Shown: one piece after another, positions 30,449 through 39,827 of the stretch | Layout: every line of letters starts with the position of its first letter | How positions within the stretch are numbered: position 1 is the first letter of the stretch | From: Acidobacteriota bacterium | GTDB lineage: Bacteria; Acidobacteriota; Terriglobia; Terriglobales; Acidobacteriaceae | Direction: 5' to 3' | NCBI GenBank assembly: GCA_021846985.1 | Contig: JAJZVX010000009.1 | Span: 56,390-120,389 of the forward strand | Length of the DNA: 64,000 bases | The notes under the pieces: generated by a model | The model's database searches: none | The model's input: the letters and a program-made list of their open reading frames with translations, nothing else | Told to the model about the DNA's origin: nothing | Program-made: the position numbers and the translations under genes

Positions 30449-30706
30449 TGTTTGTTCCTGCTTTCTATGGTGTTCCCCGGCTCATAGAAAGGCTACCGCA
30501 GCCGGCCGGAGCAAGGAAGCCGCAGGCGGCACTCCGCTGGAATATTCCGCGGGGGCGGCGGCGGCCCGCGGCCCATGCCTGGGTCCGCAGCCATCGTTCC
30601 GGCCCTCCCTGCGCTGGCCCCCTTTGCGGGCCGGCGGAGGGGGTACGGACGGATGACGGACGGAGTGGCATCGCCATCCCTTCCGCGCCGGGCATTATCC
30701 TGAGGA

Positions 30707-31426
30707 GTGAGCGCCTCGCCATCCGCGTCTGGCCGCGTCCGGCTCCGCAGAAGCCGCCGCCGTTTTACGGCGCGCACAATCGCGCTCTGGATGGGCGCCG
30801 GCATTGTGTCTCTGTGGCTGCTGGCGAGTGTTTTGCTTCTCGCCGTCCGCTGGGTTGATCCGCCCACCACGGCGGTCCACATCGAACGCCGCCTTCAGGC
30901 CTGGATGCACCACAAGCCGTATCGCGAGCGCTACCAGTTCGTGCCCCTGAGCCAGATTTCGCCCAATTTGCAGCACGCGGTCATCGCCGCGGAGGACGCG
31001 CGTTTCTATCAGCATCACGGCTTCGATTGGCACGAGATTCAGATCGCCGCCGAAGACGACATGGAAGGCGGCCGAGTTCGGGGCGCCTCGACTCTTACCC
31101 AGCAACTGGTGAAGAACCTGCTTTTCGGCACCAGCCGCTCGATCATCCGCAAGGGGGCGGAGTTCACGCTTGTGCCGGTTGCCGAATTCGTTCTCGGCAA
31201 GCGGCGCATCCTGGAGCTTTATCTGAACGTGGTGGAGTGGGGTCCCGGTGTATATGGGGCGCAGGCGGCCTGCGCATACCATTACGGCATCGCGGCCCGG
31301 AACGTGAGCCGCGATCAGGCGGTCCGCCTTGCCGCCATTCTGCCGGCCCCGCTGAAGCGCCGTCCGGAGCGCATGAACCATTACAGTTCGCTTATTCTGG
31401 AGCGCATGCGCCAAATGGGGTGGTGA
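30707..31426 (+). CDS. mtgA: Monofunctional peptidoglycan glycosyltransferase
   Basis: A 239-aa GT51 enzyme polymerising lipid II into glycan strands at the inner membrane. One N-terminal helix (about 27-47), then the GT51 motifs: VIAAEDARFYQHHGFDW (catalytic Glu), RGASTLTQQLVKNLL, KRRILELYLNVVEWGPGVYG (second Glu) and RLAAILPAPLKR. No transpeptidase domain, so it is the MtgA type. The GTG start at 30707 has GAGGA abutting it, which is close; the exact start is uncertain. Confidence 0.93.
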   Translation: MSASPSASGRVRLRRSRRRFTARTIALWMGAGIVSLWLLASVLLLAVRWVDPPTTAVHIERRLQAWMHHKPYRERYQFVPLSQISPNLQHAVIAAEDARFYQHHGFDWHEIQIAAEDDMEGGRVRGASTLTQQLVKNLLFGTSRSIIRKGAEFTLVPVAEFVLGKRRILELYLNVVEWGPGVYGAQAACAYHYGIAARNVSRDQAVRLAAILPAPLKRRPERMNHYSSLILERMRQMGW

Positions 31427-31459
31427 CCGCCGCAGCCGGCTGGGTACCGGCTCCGGCGG
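31427..31459. terminator. Hairpin between mtgA and the convergent lipoprotein gene
   Basis: Arms CCGCCG-C-AGCCGG (31427-31439) and CCGGCT-C-CGGCGG (31447-31459) pair with a single C/C mismatch around a 7-base loop, directly after the mtgA stop. No T run. Confidence 0.5.
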
Positions 31460-31476
31460 CCATTTGAGCCGGGGCG

Positions 31477-32043
31477 TTACTGTGCACTGGAGCCGGACTT
31501 GCAATTTGGATGCGGATTTTTGAACACCAGTTCGACCGGCAGCCAGTTGGAGAGCTGTTTTTCGTTCAACTCGTCGTCGGTGGCCTGGGGCGTCAGCGAC
31601 GAGCGGGCAAGGGCCAGCCTGATCTTGACCTTGCCCTTCATGCAGTAACCTTCAAGGATCTGCGCCAGCCCCTTGTCCGCGGCATCCATGTAGTCGGCGG
31701 GAAGGCTGCCATCGGCGCCCGAGATGTCGATGGGGGCCATCACCATCTGGTTGGGGAGCGTGGCATTTTTGTCCGCTGAGGGGGCGTCGAATCTGACCAC
31801 CAGCGTTGCTCGATGTTCCAGGGCGTCCGGGTTGGCCGTGAACTTGATGATGGGAATCGTGATGCCCGCCCGGTTGGGCTTCAACTGTTTGGCGTCAAAC
31901 GCCAGCCGGTAGGGCTCACCCTTCCACTTTGGCCCGATCGGAATGCCCTCATTCCCAGTTCCCTGACTTTTGCATCCTGCCAACAGGGCCCATCCGCCCA
32001 TCGCCAGCAAGCCGGCCAGCGCCCATCCAAAAGTGTTTCTCAC
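31477..32043 (-). CDS. Lipoprotein of unknown function
   Basis: A 188-aa protein with a lipoprotein signal (WALAGLLAMGGWALLAGC, lipobox LAGC) and a beta-rich body (YRLAFDAKQLKPNRAG, ATLVVRFDAPSADKNATLP). The GTG at 32043 was chosen because AAGGAGG sits at the right distance; upstream extension would add a non-signal leader. No family recognised. Convergent with mtgA. Confidence 0.75.
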   Translation of the reverse strand: MRNTFGWALAGLLAMGGWALLAGCKSQGTGNEGIPIGPKWKGEPYRLAFDAKQLKPNRAGITIPIIKFTANPDALEHRATLVVRFDAPSADKNATLPNQMVMAPIDISGADGSLPADYMDAADKGLAQILEGYCMKGKVKIRLALARSSLTPQATDDELNEKQLSNWLPVELVFKNPHPNCKSGSSAQ

Positions 32044-32240
32044 CGAATCCTCCTTTGCCAATGCGACGATGCACACCGGTGTTTTCCGCTTTGCTCCGGG
32101 CCAGATGCCTGTTTCGGGCGTTGCCCCGCGCCGCGAGAGCGCGGCTTAGAGCAACGGCGCCGCCTGGAAACAAACTGAAAAACGTTCCAGCATACCATCC
32201 GCATGCCTCCTTGTTCCGGCGGAGGCCGCTGCGGGTATTT

Positions 32241-33512
32241 TTACTCCACCACCAGGTTCCGGAGAAAGTAGTCGTAGTCGGCCAGCGCCGACTGCTCGAT
32301 TGAGGCCGCCGCGTCCAGCAGGATCAGGTAGTAGAGATGGCCTGGAATTCGTCCTTGCAGCGCCTCGGGGCGGTAATCATGCAGGCTGTCGTTCTTGTCT
32401 GTCTTAGGGATCACGGCCGGGCTTTCGAAGATGAGCCCAGGAAACGCCGGCTGGTCGCGTTCGAAGACGATGATGCGGCCGTGCCCGTCGCCGTCCTTTC
32501 CATACATGCCTTCTTGCACGCCCGCCAGGCCAAAGCAACGGTCCGCGGGGCAGCGCGATGGGACAAAGGTCTGCGTTTGGCCGGGCGGCATAAACTTGCG
32601 CGCAAAATCCTCGAGGGATTGCCCTGGTTCCGGCTGCTTGACCAGCAGCAGGATGCCGGGACGCAGTTGCTGGGTGGTTCCCTGGTAGGCCCCCGTCTGG
32701 AATAGCGCCACGCAGGTGCTTTTTTGCAGGGCCAGCTGGTTAATCGTCCAGAAGCCCCGCAAGCGCAGGCGCACGCCGCAACTCGCGCTAGTCAGGGCCG
32801 GATCGTCCTTGTCGTCGCTTTTCCACACCTCTTTGGCCTCGTAGGTTCTGGCCGGATCGAAGGGGACCATGCGCTTGAGCGCGATCAGCGCCATCGGCTG
32901 CTCCTGGGCCGCCTCCTGGGCGTTGAGTTGTTTCAGGTAGCCCATCGCGCGCAGCGCGTGTTCCGGCATGTTGGTCCCCGTGGCGCAGTCAACGTAGTCC
33001 ATCCAGAAAGCTGCCGGCAACTGGTTCCACTTGTGTCCTCTCTCGATGGCCAGAAACGCATCGGCTCCCTCCGTTGATTCCAAAGTCTGGCACTTGAGCG
33101 CTGCCTGGAACCAGGCTGCCCGGATGTCCGCGGGCGCGAGCTTTTCCGCCTCGCCGAGCGCCCACATGGCGGTCTCGTGCGTGTCGGGGACGTCGAGGTT
33201 ATAGGCGTAGTGGGCCACCAGCCCCGTAAGCAGGGCCAGCTCCTCGTTCCGCGGGTGGCTTTTCAAGGCGGGGACCAGGAATCCGAGATCCTTTGTGAGC
33301 CGCGCCGCCGCCTGGTCTTTGGTTACGGGGTATTGCCCGTCGCTGCTCCACCGGCGGCAATAGGGCTCGAGCTGTTTGGCATCGTCCAGCGCCGCCAGCA
33401 CCGCCGTCTGGCGTGGCAGCTTATCGGCGTGGATCGCCGCCGCATCCGCCCGCGCACGGCGGGCGGATGCGAACAAGAAAAGGGCAAGGATCAAAACGCA
33501 TATCTTCCGCAT
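32241..33512 (-). CDS. Secreted protein of unknown function
   Basis: A 423-aa protein with a signal peptide (about 1-22, ICVLILALFLFASARRARA). The first half is helical and TPR-like (ELALLTGLVAHYAYNLDVPD, ETAMWALGEAEKLAPADIRA). The second half is a mixed domain with several cysteines (SRCPADRCFGLAG). ATG at 33512 has GAGGG upstream. I do not recognise the family. It precedes the lipoprotein gene on the same strand by about 200 bases, so the two may be functionally linked. Confidence 0.7.
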   Translation of the reverse strand: MRKICVLILALFLFASARRARADAAAIHADKLPRQTAVLAALDDAKQLEPYCRRWSSDGQYPVTKDQAAARLTKDLGFLVPALKSHPRNEELALLTGLVAHYAYNLDVPDTHETAMWALGEAEKLAPADIRAAWFQAALKCQTLESTEGADAFLAIERGHKWNQLPAAFWMDYVDCATGTNMPEHALRAMGYLKQLNAQEAAQEQPMALIALKRMVPFDPARTYEAKEVWKSDDKDDPALTSASCGVRLRLRGFWTINQLALQKSTCVALFQTGAYQGTTQQLRPGILLLVKQPEPGQSLEDFARKFMPPGQTQTFVPSRCPADRCFGLAGVQEGMYGKDGDGHGRIIVFERDQPAFPGLIFESPAVIPKTDKNDSLHDYRPEALQGRIPGHLYYLILLDAAASIEQSALADYDYFLRNLVVE

Positions 33513-33697
33513 CGTGGCCCTCACATTTCTGGAAGTGACCCCTAGTGTAGTTCAATTTTCCGGGCGGGTTCACACGGCGTACCGCGCGGGGCAGGGGCAT
33601 GAAACTGGCGGGGGAGAGAGGAACGGCGACGGCCCGCGCGGCAAGGCGCGGGATATGGGGCGTCTGGCAGGAGAAACGGCCCGCGGAGGCCGCCGCG

Positions 33698-35278
33698 TCA
33701 GTGCATTCCGGGCGGTGGAGCGGCATGCCGGGGCGGCTTCTTGAACATCCAGGTTGCCGCGGCGCAGAGAAAGGCCAGCAGCGCGGTCCAGCGGAAGATG
33801 TCGATGTAGGCCAGCAGCGCGGACTGCTGCTGCATGAGTCCGTAGATCATGCCCAGGGAGCCCGGGCGTGCGGCCTGGGGCCCCAGTTGGCGCCCCAGGT
33901 AGCCGGTGGCCAGCGCCACCTTCTGCTGCAACACCATGCTCGACGGCGCCAGATGCGCGCCGATCTCGTTCTGGTGCAGAGCCGCCCGGCGCACCAGCGC
34001 CGTGGTGGCCATCGAGATGCCCACCGAGCCGCCGATGTTCCGCAGCATATTCGACAGGCCCGTGGCGTTGCCCATCTCCTTGTTGGGGATGGTGACCATC
34101 ATCAGGGTGGCCATGGGCACAAACACAAAGCTGAGCGCAAATCCCGTGAGCGTGATGGGCAGCAGCAGGGTATAGGGTCCGATGTCCAGGTTGATTGTTC
34201 CGAAGATCAGCGAGCAGATGCCAAAGCCGATAAAGCCCATTGTCATCAGCTTGCGGTTGTCAAAGTGCGTTCCCAGCACGCCGATCAGCGGCGAGCCGAT
34301 AAACGAGCCGATGCCGCGCGGTCCCACCACCAGCCCGGCGGTAAAGGCCGTGTACCCGAGAATCTCCTGGTAGTAGAGCGGCAGGATGGCAATGGTGATG
34401 TAGATGCACATGCCCAGCATGGCGATGAGGATGCATCCCGTCCGGAAGTTGCGGTCCCGGAGCACGTGGAGGTCGAGGAGGCCGTCGCGGTGAGTCCACG
34501 AGTGCCAGATCCAGAGCAGCAGCGAAACCACCAGCACGGCCACGGCCCAGCGCAGCCACACCGCGCCAAACCAGTCGTCTTCCTGTCCCTTGTCGAGCAC
34601 GATCTGGAGGCAACCCGTCCACACCGCCAGCAGCCCGAAGCCGATATTGTCGAAGGCGCCCACCTTGGCGTGCTTGATGTAGGGCGGATCGTGGACAAAC
34701 CGGCTGATCATGAGGACCGCCAGGAGTCCGACCGGAATGTTGATGTAGAAGGCATAGCGCCAACTGAAGGTGTCGGTGAGCCAGCCGCCCAGGGTGGGTC
34801 CGATGACCGGCGCGACCACGATTCCCAGACCGTAAGCGGCCATGGACATGGAGCGTTTTTCAATGGGAAAGCTTTCCAGCAGAATGGCCTGCGAGAGCGG
34901 CTGCAGGGCGCCGCCGCCGGCTCCCTGGAGTACCCGTGCCAGCAGAATCACGCCCAGCGTGGGCGCCGCGCCACAGAAAAACGACGCTAGCGTAAAAATC
35001 ACCACGCAGGTCAGCAGGAAGCGCTTGCGGCCAAAGCGCCGGGCAAACCAGTTGGATGCCGGCAAGATGACCGCGTTCGCCACCAGGTAGCTGGTGAGCA
35101 CCCAGGTGGCTTCGGAGTTCGACGCCGAGAGGCTGCCCGCGATGTAAGGCAGGGCGACGGACGCAATGGCGGTGTCCAGCACCTCCATGAACGTCGGCAA
35201 CATTACCGAAAGCGTGACCAGCCAAGGGTTTACACCCTGTGTCAGGAGGTAGCGGGCGTGAGCGGCGTCGGTCGGCAT
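33698..35278 (-). CDS. DHA2-family MFS drug exporter (EmrB/QacA type)
   Basis: A 526-aa transporter with about 14 membrane spans. Seen: the first-helix motif FMEVLDTAIASVALPYIAG, motif A-like WFARRFGRKRFL, motif C-like GIVVAPVIGPTLGGWL, and ARVLQGAGGGALQPLSQAIL. It probably pumps hydrophobic or cationic drugs out by proton antiport. No EmrA-type membrane-fusion gene or TolC is beside it, so it may work alone or with a partner elsewhere. The ATG at 35278 removes a low-complexity upstream extension and has GGGGAAAG upstream. Confidence 0.92.
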   Translation of the reverse strand: MPTDAAHARYLLTQGVNPWLVTLSVMLPTFMEVLDTAIASVALPYIAGSLSASNSEATWVLTSYLVANAVILPASNWFARRFGRKRFLLTCVVIFTLASFFCGAAPTLGVILLARVLQGAGGGALQPLSQAILLESFPIEKRSMSMAAYGLGIVVAPVIGPTLGGWLTDTFSWRYAFYINIPVGLLAVLMISRFVHDPPYIKHAKVGAFDNIGFGLLAVWTGCLQIVLDKGQEDDWFGAVWLRWAVAVLVVSLLLWIWHSWTHRDGLLDLHVLRDRNFRTGCILIAMLGMCIYITIAILPLYYQEILGYTAFTAGLVVGPRGIGSFIGSPLIGVLGTHFDNRKLMTMGFIGFGICSLIFGTINLDIGPYTLLLPITLTGFALSFVFVPMATLMMVTIPNKEMGNATGLSNMLRNIGGSVGISMATTALVRRAALHQNEIGAHLAPSSMVLQQKVALATGYLGRQLGPQAARPGSLGMIYGLMQQQSALLAYIDIFRWTALLAFLCAAATWMFKKPPRHAAPPPGMH

Positions 35279-35500
35279 CTTTCCCCAGGGGTCGTCTTGA
35301 GGGTAAACGATTCCCCCCGCCGCTGCCACCCAGCGCCCTCCGCGGCGCACCGGACAGGCTGGTGGTCTTTGGCCTGGCGGCAGGCCTGAGGGTCTGGGGT
35401 GAACGTCAAGATCAGGGAAAAGCCATGTCCCGGCGGCTGAAGGCGTGCACATTCAAAAATCGGGACTTTTACCGCGGGCGGCAGGGAGCGAAAAGAACGA

Positions 35501-36829
35501 TCAGGCGGCGGCAACCGTTTGCCAGAGCAGCCATGCGTTCAACACCGCAATGGCGGCGGCCACGGCCCAGGAGAGCGCCTGGAGGAGGCGGCTATTCACA
35601 AACTCGCCCATCAGCTTGCGGCTGCCGGTGAACAGCACGAGGGGAACAACGGCAAAGCTCAGTTGCAGCGAGAGGATCACCTGGCTCAAAATCAGCAGGT
35701 TTTCCGTTCCCTTTTCTCCGGCGAAGGCAACCACGAGCACGGTGGGCACAATGGCCAGGGAACGGGTGAGCAAGCGGCGCATCCAGGGAGCCAGGCGGAA
35801 GTGGATGAAGCCTTCCATCACCACCTGTCCGGCCAGGGTTCCGGTGATGGCGGAGTTCTGTCCGCTGGCCAGCAGGGCCACGCCAAAGAGCGTGCTGGCA
35901 AAGCTGGCCCCGACCAGCGGGCTGAGCAGTTTGTAGGCGTCCTCGATGGCGGCCACGTCGAAGTGTCCGCTGCGGTTGAAGACGGCGGCGGCCACAATCA
36001 GGATGGCGGCGTTGACAAAGAGCGCGACGGTGAGGGCGAGGACGGAGTCGATGTTGGCCATCAGGATGGCCTCGCGCTTGCCTTCGGGCGTGCGCTCGTA
36101 GTTCCGGCTCTGCACAATGGAGGAGTGGAGGTAGAGGTTGTGGGGCATCACGGTGGCGCCCAGGATGCCCACGGCGATATAGAGCAAGGCGGGATTGAAG
36201 GCGATCGTCGCGGAGGGGAGGAAGAAGCTGTGCATCACCTGCCCGTAGGCGGGATGGGAGAGAAACATCTGAATGCCGAACATTGCGATGATGGTGCCGA
36301 TGAGGGCGATCACGAGGGCTTCCAGCCGCCGGAATCCCCAGCGCTGCAGAAGCAGCAGTATCATCACGTCCAAGCTGGTCAGCAGCACGCCGATCAGAAG
36401 CGGAATGTGGAAGAGAAGCTGGAGCGCGATAGCCGAGCCGATCACCTCGGCCAGATCGCATGCGGCGATGCCGATCTCCGCAAAGACCCAGTAGACAAAG
36501 CTGACGCGGGGACCGAAGCGTTCGTTGCAGAGCTGGGCCAGATCGCGGCCGGTGGCCACGCCGAGCTTCAGCGAGAGGCTTTGCAGCAGAATGGCCATCA
36601 GGTTCGAGGCCATGATCACGAACAGCAGGGTGTAACCGAAACGTGAGCCACCGGCAATGTCGGTGGCCCAGTTACCGGGGTCCATATAGCCGACCGAAAT
36701 CAGGAAGCCCGGCCCGACAAACCCCGCCAGCCGCCTCCAGAACTGTGGAGAGCGCGAGAGGCGTACGGTGGCGTTGACCTCGGGAAGGGAGGGAGCAACG
36801 AGTCCGGGTTGGGCTACCAGTGTGGCCAT
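35501..36829 (-). CDS. mntH: Nramp-family Mn2+/Fe2+ transporter
   Basis: A 442-aa, 11-span metal importer. The signature DPGNWATDIAGG in the first helix and MPHNLYLHSS in the sixth helix are the metal-binding residues of the family. It would bring in Mn2+ or Fe2+ with protons. The ATG at 36829 begins MATLVAQPG. It lies 85 bases downstream of a DtxR/MntR-type regulator gene, and a palindrome in that gap (36885-36900) is a plausible operator. Confidence 0.94.
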   Translation of the reverse strand: MATLVAQPGLVAPSLPEVNATVRLSRSPQFWRRLAGFVGPGFLISVGYMDPGNWATDIAGGSRFGYTLLFVIMASNLMAILLQSLSLKLGVATGRDLAQLCNERFGPRVSFVYWVFAEIGIAACDLAEVIGSAIALQLLFHIPLLIGVLLTSLDVMILLLLQRWGFRRLEALVIALIGTIIAMFGIQMFLSHPAYGQVMHSFFLPSATIAFNPALLYIAVGILGATVMPHNLYLHSSIVQSRNYERTPEGKREAILMANIDSVLALTVALFVNAAILIVAAAVFNRSGHFDVAAIEDAYKLLSPLVGASFASTLFGVALLASGQNSAITGTLAGQVVMEGFIHFRLAPWMRRLLTRSLAIVPTVLVVAFAGEKGTENLLILSQVILSLQLSFAVVPLVLFTGSRKLMGEFVNSRLLQALSWAVAAAIAVLNAWLLWQTVAAA

Positions 36830-36884
36830 AGAACCTGTGGGGAAGAGATCGCAGGGATCACTCAACCACAGTATGCCACAAGAT

Positions 36885-36900
36885 GTTAATCATGGTTAAC
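36885..36900. promoter_or_regulatory. Palindrome upstream of mntH, likely MntR-type operator
   Basis: GTTAA-TCATGG-TTAAC, a perfect 5-base-arm inverted repeat in an AT-rich patch, 56 bases before the mntH ATG and just after the regulator gene. Position and partner gene suggest metal-dependent repression of mntH. The match is to the general style of DtxR/MntR operators, not to a proven consensus. Confidence 0.5.
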
Positions 36901-36914
36901 TATTTTTGTTATTT

Positions 36915-37589
36915 TTACTTATTTTTATTCTCTAGCTTCAGCCAGATGGCCTCAGCGGCTGGGCGTCCGAGAATCAAATCTCCTTTATTTATATGAATTG
37001 AAACGGTTTCGTCGTAATTTTTGGCGGCGACCAAGAGGCTGAGGCCGGGGTCGATCCCGGACCGATGGAGAAAGAGGAGGAGGTTAGGATCACGCTCCTG
37101 CAGGCTGACGACGGAGTAACGGCAGCCCACGGCTGCCTCGGAGAGGGGGAGTTCGCCGCGATTTTTGCGTTCTTCGGGGCTTTCGGGAAGGACGAAGTTG
37201 CCGTGCGGGCAGGCGCCGGATTCGCCCAGTTTTTCGCGGAGCTTGGCTTCGAAGGCTGGGGAGACGGCGTGTTCCAGGCGCTCGGCCTCTTCGTGAATTT
37301 CGTACCACTCCATGCCGAAGATCTCTGCGAGCATGCGCTCGATCAGATGATGGCGGAGGGCGGTATGGAAGGCGATCTCGCGACCGGCCGGAGTGAGGCG
37401 CACGATGCCGTCCGCGCCCACCTCGACAAAGCCGCCGCGTTTGAGGCGTTTCAGCGCCATGGTTACGGCCGGGGCGGAGACTTTGAGCCAGTGGGCCAGC
37501 AGGGTGGGGATGACCTGCCGGCCCTCGGCATCGGCTTCGAGGATGGCCTTGAGATAGTCCTGCTGCGAGGCGTGGATGGTTTCTTTCAT
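36915..37589 (-). CDS. mntR: DtxR/MntR-family metal-dependent regulator
   Basis: A 224-aa regulator. The N-terminal winged helix reads QQDYLKAILEADAEGRQVIP and ALKRLKRGGFVEVGADGIVRLT. The Fe_dep_repr dimer and metal domain has GMEWYEIHEEAERLEHAVSP and GACPHGNF. A C-terminal FeoA/SH3-like domain follows (LLLFLHRSGIDPGLSLLVAA). With Mn2+ or Fe2+ bound it would repress mntH. It lies 32 bases after the peroxiredoxin-like gene, so the metal and redox genes may share a transcript. Confidence 0.88.
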   Translation of the reverse strand: MKETIHASQQDYLKAILEADAEGRQVIPTLLAHWLKVSAPAVTMALKRLKRGGFVEVGADGIVRLTPAGREIAFHTALRHHLIERMLAEIFGMEWYEIHEEAERLEHAVSPAFEAKLREKLGESGACPHGNFVLPESPEERKNRGELPLSEAAVGCRYSVVSLQERDPNLLLFLHRSGIDPGLSLLVAAKNYDETVSIHINKGDLILGRPAAEAIWLKLENKNK

Positions 37590-37621
37590 GGGCGCCAAAG
37601 ACAGTCTACGACGTTGTGGTG

Positions 37622-38269
37622 TCAGGCGCGGTCGAGGGCGGCAAGAGCTTCTGCCGGCTCGGGGCGGACGCGGAAGTCGGCATGCGCTTCGGCAAACACG
37701 ATGCGGCCATCCTGGCCTGTGACATAGGTGGCCGGAAGCGGCAGCCGCCATGCCGCGTCTCCGTTGATAAAGGGGAGGTTGACGAGGATCGAAAGGTAGT
37801 ATTCGCGGAGATAGGAGGGAACGGCATAGGCAAGGCCGAACTGCTCGGCAAAGGCGCAGCCCGGATCGGAAAGCACCGGATAGGGAAGCCCGTGCTGGCC
37901 CACCATGAAGTCGCTCTGCCGCGGCGTTTGGGGACTGATGGCCACCAGCAGCGCGCCCCGCTCGCGCAGCGCAGGGTAAAGGTCGCGCCATGTCTCAAGC
38001 TCGGTCACACAATAAGGACACCACCGCCCACGGAAGAACTTGATGACCAGCGGACCGAGAGACAACAGGTCAGTGCTGCGCACCACGCGCCCGCAGGCGT
38101 CCTCGAGGGCAAACTCCGGAGCCAGCGCCCCAACCGGCAAAATCCTCTCTTCGATCTCGGAGGCGAACAGCTCGGCGACGGCTCGTTCACCGACGGCCAA
38201 CCGTTCCGCCTGCACCAACTGGCGCGTATTGGCCGTAATCTCGTCGAGTTGGTTCTGAAGGGAGGTCAT
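37622..38269 (-). CDS. AhpC/TSA-type peroxiredoxin-like protein
   Basis: A 215-aa thioredoxin-fold protein with FRGRWCPYCVTELETW, i.e. a CxxC active site inside an AhpC/TSA-type domain (APEFALEDACGRVVRSTDLL, LLVAISPQTPRQSDFM). It probably reduces peroxides or acts as a disulfide reductase in the cytoplasm; no signal peptide. It starts 19 bases after the ffh stop. ATG at 38269 has GAGGT-like GGGAGG spacing on the minus strand. It is next to mntR/mntH, consistent with an oxidative-stress theme. Confidence 0.85.
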   Translation of the reverse strand: MTSLQNQLDEITANTRQLVQAERLAVGERAVAELFASEIEERILPVGALAPEFALEDACGRVVRSTDLLSLGPLVIKFFRGRWCPYCVTELETWRDLYPALRERGALLVAISPQTPRQSDFMVGQHGLPYPVLSDPGCAFAEQFGLAYAVPSYLREYYLSILVNLPFINGDAAWRLPLPATYVTGQDGRIVFAEAHADFRVRPEPAEALAALDRA

Positions 38270-38288
38270 GGGCGTAGAGGGGGGTGGA

Positions 38289-39683
38289 TCAGCGTCCAAA
38301 CTTCTGGCGTGGTCCCAGGCCCAGCCCCGCCAGGCCGCCGCGCATCATGTTTCTGGCCAGTCCGCCGCGCCCCATTTGCTTGAAGACTTTGGCCATCTGG
38401 GCGTACTGGCGGAGGAGCTGGTTGACGTCCTGCACGGAGGTTCCGCTGCCGGCGGCGATGCGTTTGCGCCTTGAGCCGGAGATGATCTCGTGGTTGAGGC
38501 GCTCTTTGGAGGTCATGGAGTTGATGATGGCTTCGAGGCGCACGAACTGCTTTTCGTCCACGTTTTTGGCGGCCTGCTGCATGCCGGCAAAGGGGCCCAC
38601 GGAGGGCATCATTTTGAGGATGGACTCCATGGAGCCCATTTTTTTGATTTGGCGGAGCTGGTCGCGGAAGTCCTCCAGCGAAAATCCATCCCCCAACAGC
38701 GCCTTCTTCGCGAACTCCTCCGATTTTTTGCGGTCGAGGGACGACTCGGCCTTTTCGATGAGCGTCATGATGTCGCCCATGCCGAGGATGCGTCCGACGA
38801 TGCGGTCGGGATGGAAGGGCTCGAAGGCGTCGGGTTTTTCGCCGACGCCGATGAATTTGATGGGCTGGCCGGTGACGTGGCGAATGGAGAGGGCCGCGCC
38901 GCCTCTTGCGTCGCCGTCCATTTTTGTCAGCACGACGCCGGTGAGGCCGAGGCGCTGGTGGAATTCGAGGGCGGAGTTGACGGCGTCCTGACCGGTCATG
39001 GCGTCGGCCACAAAGAGGATCTCTGCGGGCGTCAGCAGTTTTTTCAACTGCTCCATCTCTCCCATCAGATCCTGGTCCACGTGGAGGCGTCCGGCGGTAT
39101 CGACGATGAGCGTGTCGAAGCCCATATTGCGGGCCTCGCGGCGGGCCTCCTGCGCGAGGCGGGCGACGAGGCTGGGACCGGCCGCCTCGCCCCGTGTGTC
39201 TCCCTCGTAGAGCTTGGCCTCAATCGACTTCGCCACGACCTTCAACTGCTCCCGCGCGGCCGGCCGGTAGACGTCCACGGAGACCAGCAGCGGGCGGTGG
39301 CCGCCTTTTTTGAGCCAGGCCGCGAGTTTACCGGCGGTGGTGGTCTTGCCCGAGCCCTGCAGGCCCGCCATGAGGATGACGGTGGGCGGCTGCGAGGCAA
39401 ATTTAAAGCGCGCTGTGTCTTTGCCCAGCAGCGCCATCAGTTCGTCCCGGACGATCTTGATCACCTGCTCGGAAGGCGAAAGGGCGGTCAGAACCTCCGT
39501 CCCCACGGCCTTGGCGCGGATGTGCTCGATGAGGTCGCGGACCACGTTCAGATTCACGTCGGCCTCGAGCAGCGCCACGCGGATTTCGCGCAGGGCCTCG
39601 GTGATGTTCTCTTCGGTGAGCGTGCCCTGCCCGCGGAGGGTTTTGAAGGCGCGCTGCAATTTTTCGGTTAGATTGTCAAACAT
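38289..39683 (-). CDS. ffh: Signal recognition particle protein Ffh
   Basis: A 464-aa SRP54 GTPase that binds signal sequences of membrane proteins with 4.5S RNA. N domain, G domain with AGLQGSGKTTTAGKLA, DTAGRLHVD and GVVLTKMDGDARGG, then the methionine-rich M domain (SMESILKMMPSV, RMRK-like IISGSRRKRIAAGSG). C-terminus MMRGGLAGLGLGPRQKFGR. Full length. First gene of a minus-strand run ffh, peroxiredoxin, mntR, mntH. Confidence 0.97.
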   Translation of the reverse strand: MFDNLTEKLQRAFKTLRGQGTLTEENITEALREIRVALLEADVNLNVVRDLIEHIRAKAVGTEVLTALSPSEQVIKIVRDELMALLGKDTARFKFASQPPTVILMAGLQGSGKTTTAGKLAAWLKKGGHRPLLVSVDVYRPAAREQLKVVAKSIEAKLYEGDTRGEAAGPSLVARLAQEARREARNMGFDTLIVDTAGRLHVDQDLMGEMEQLKKLLTPAEILFVADAMTGQDAVNSALEFHQRLGLTGVVLTKMDGDARGGAALSIRHVTGQPIKFIGVGEKPDAFEPFHPDRIVGRILGMGDIMTLIEKAESSLDRKKSEEFAKKALLGDGFSLEDFRDQLRQIKKMGSMESILKMMPSVGPFAGMQQAAKNVDEKQFVRLEAIINSMTSKERLNHEIISGSRRKRIAAGSGTSVQDVNQLLRQYAQMAKVFKQMGRGGLARNMMRGGLAGLGLGPRQKFGR

Positions 39684-39827
39684 AGGTCAGATACAAGTGT
39701 ACCGTGACCGCGTAAAGCACCGGAAAGTCCTGCCACGAACCTTGCGGGGCGTCGGCAGGAACCGCTGGGGGCGTGTTAATATCGGAAACTTGAACCTGGC
39801 CGGAGCGGTTCCGCCGGAGATAACTCC

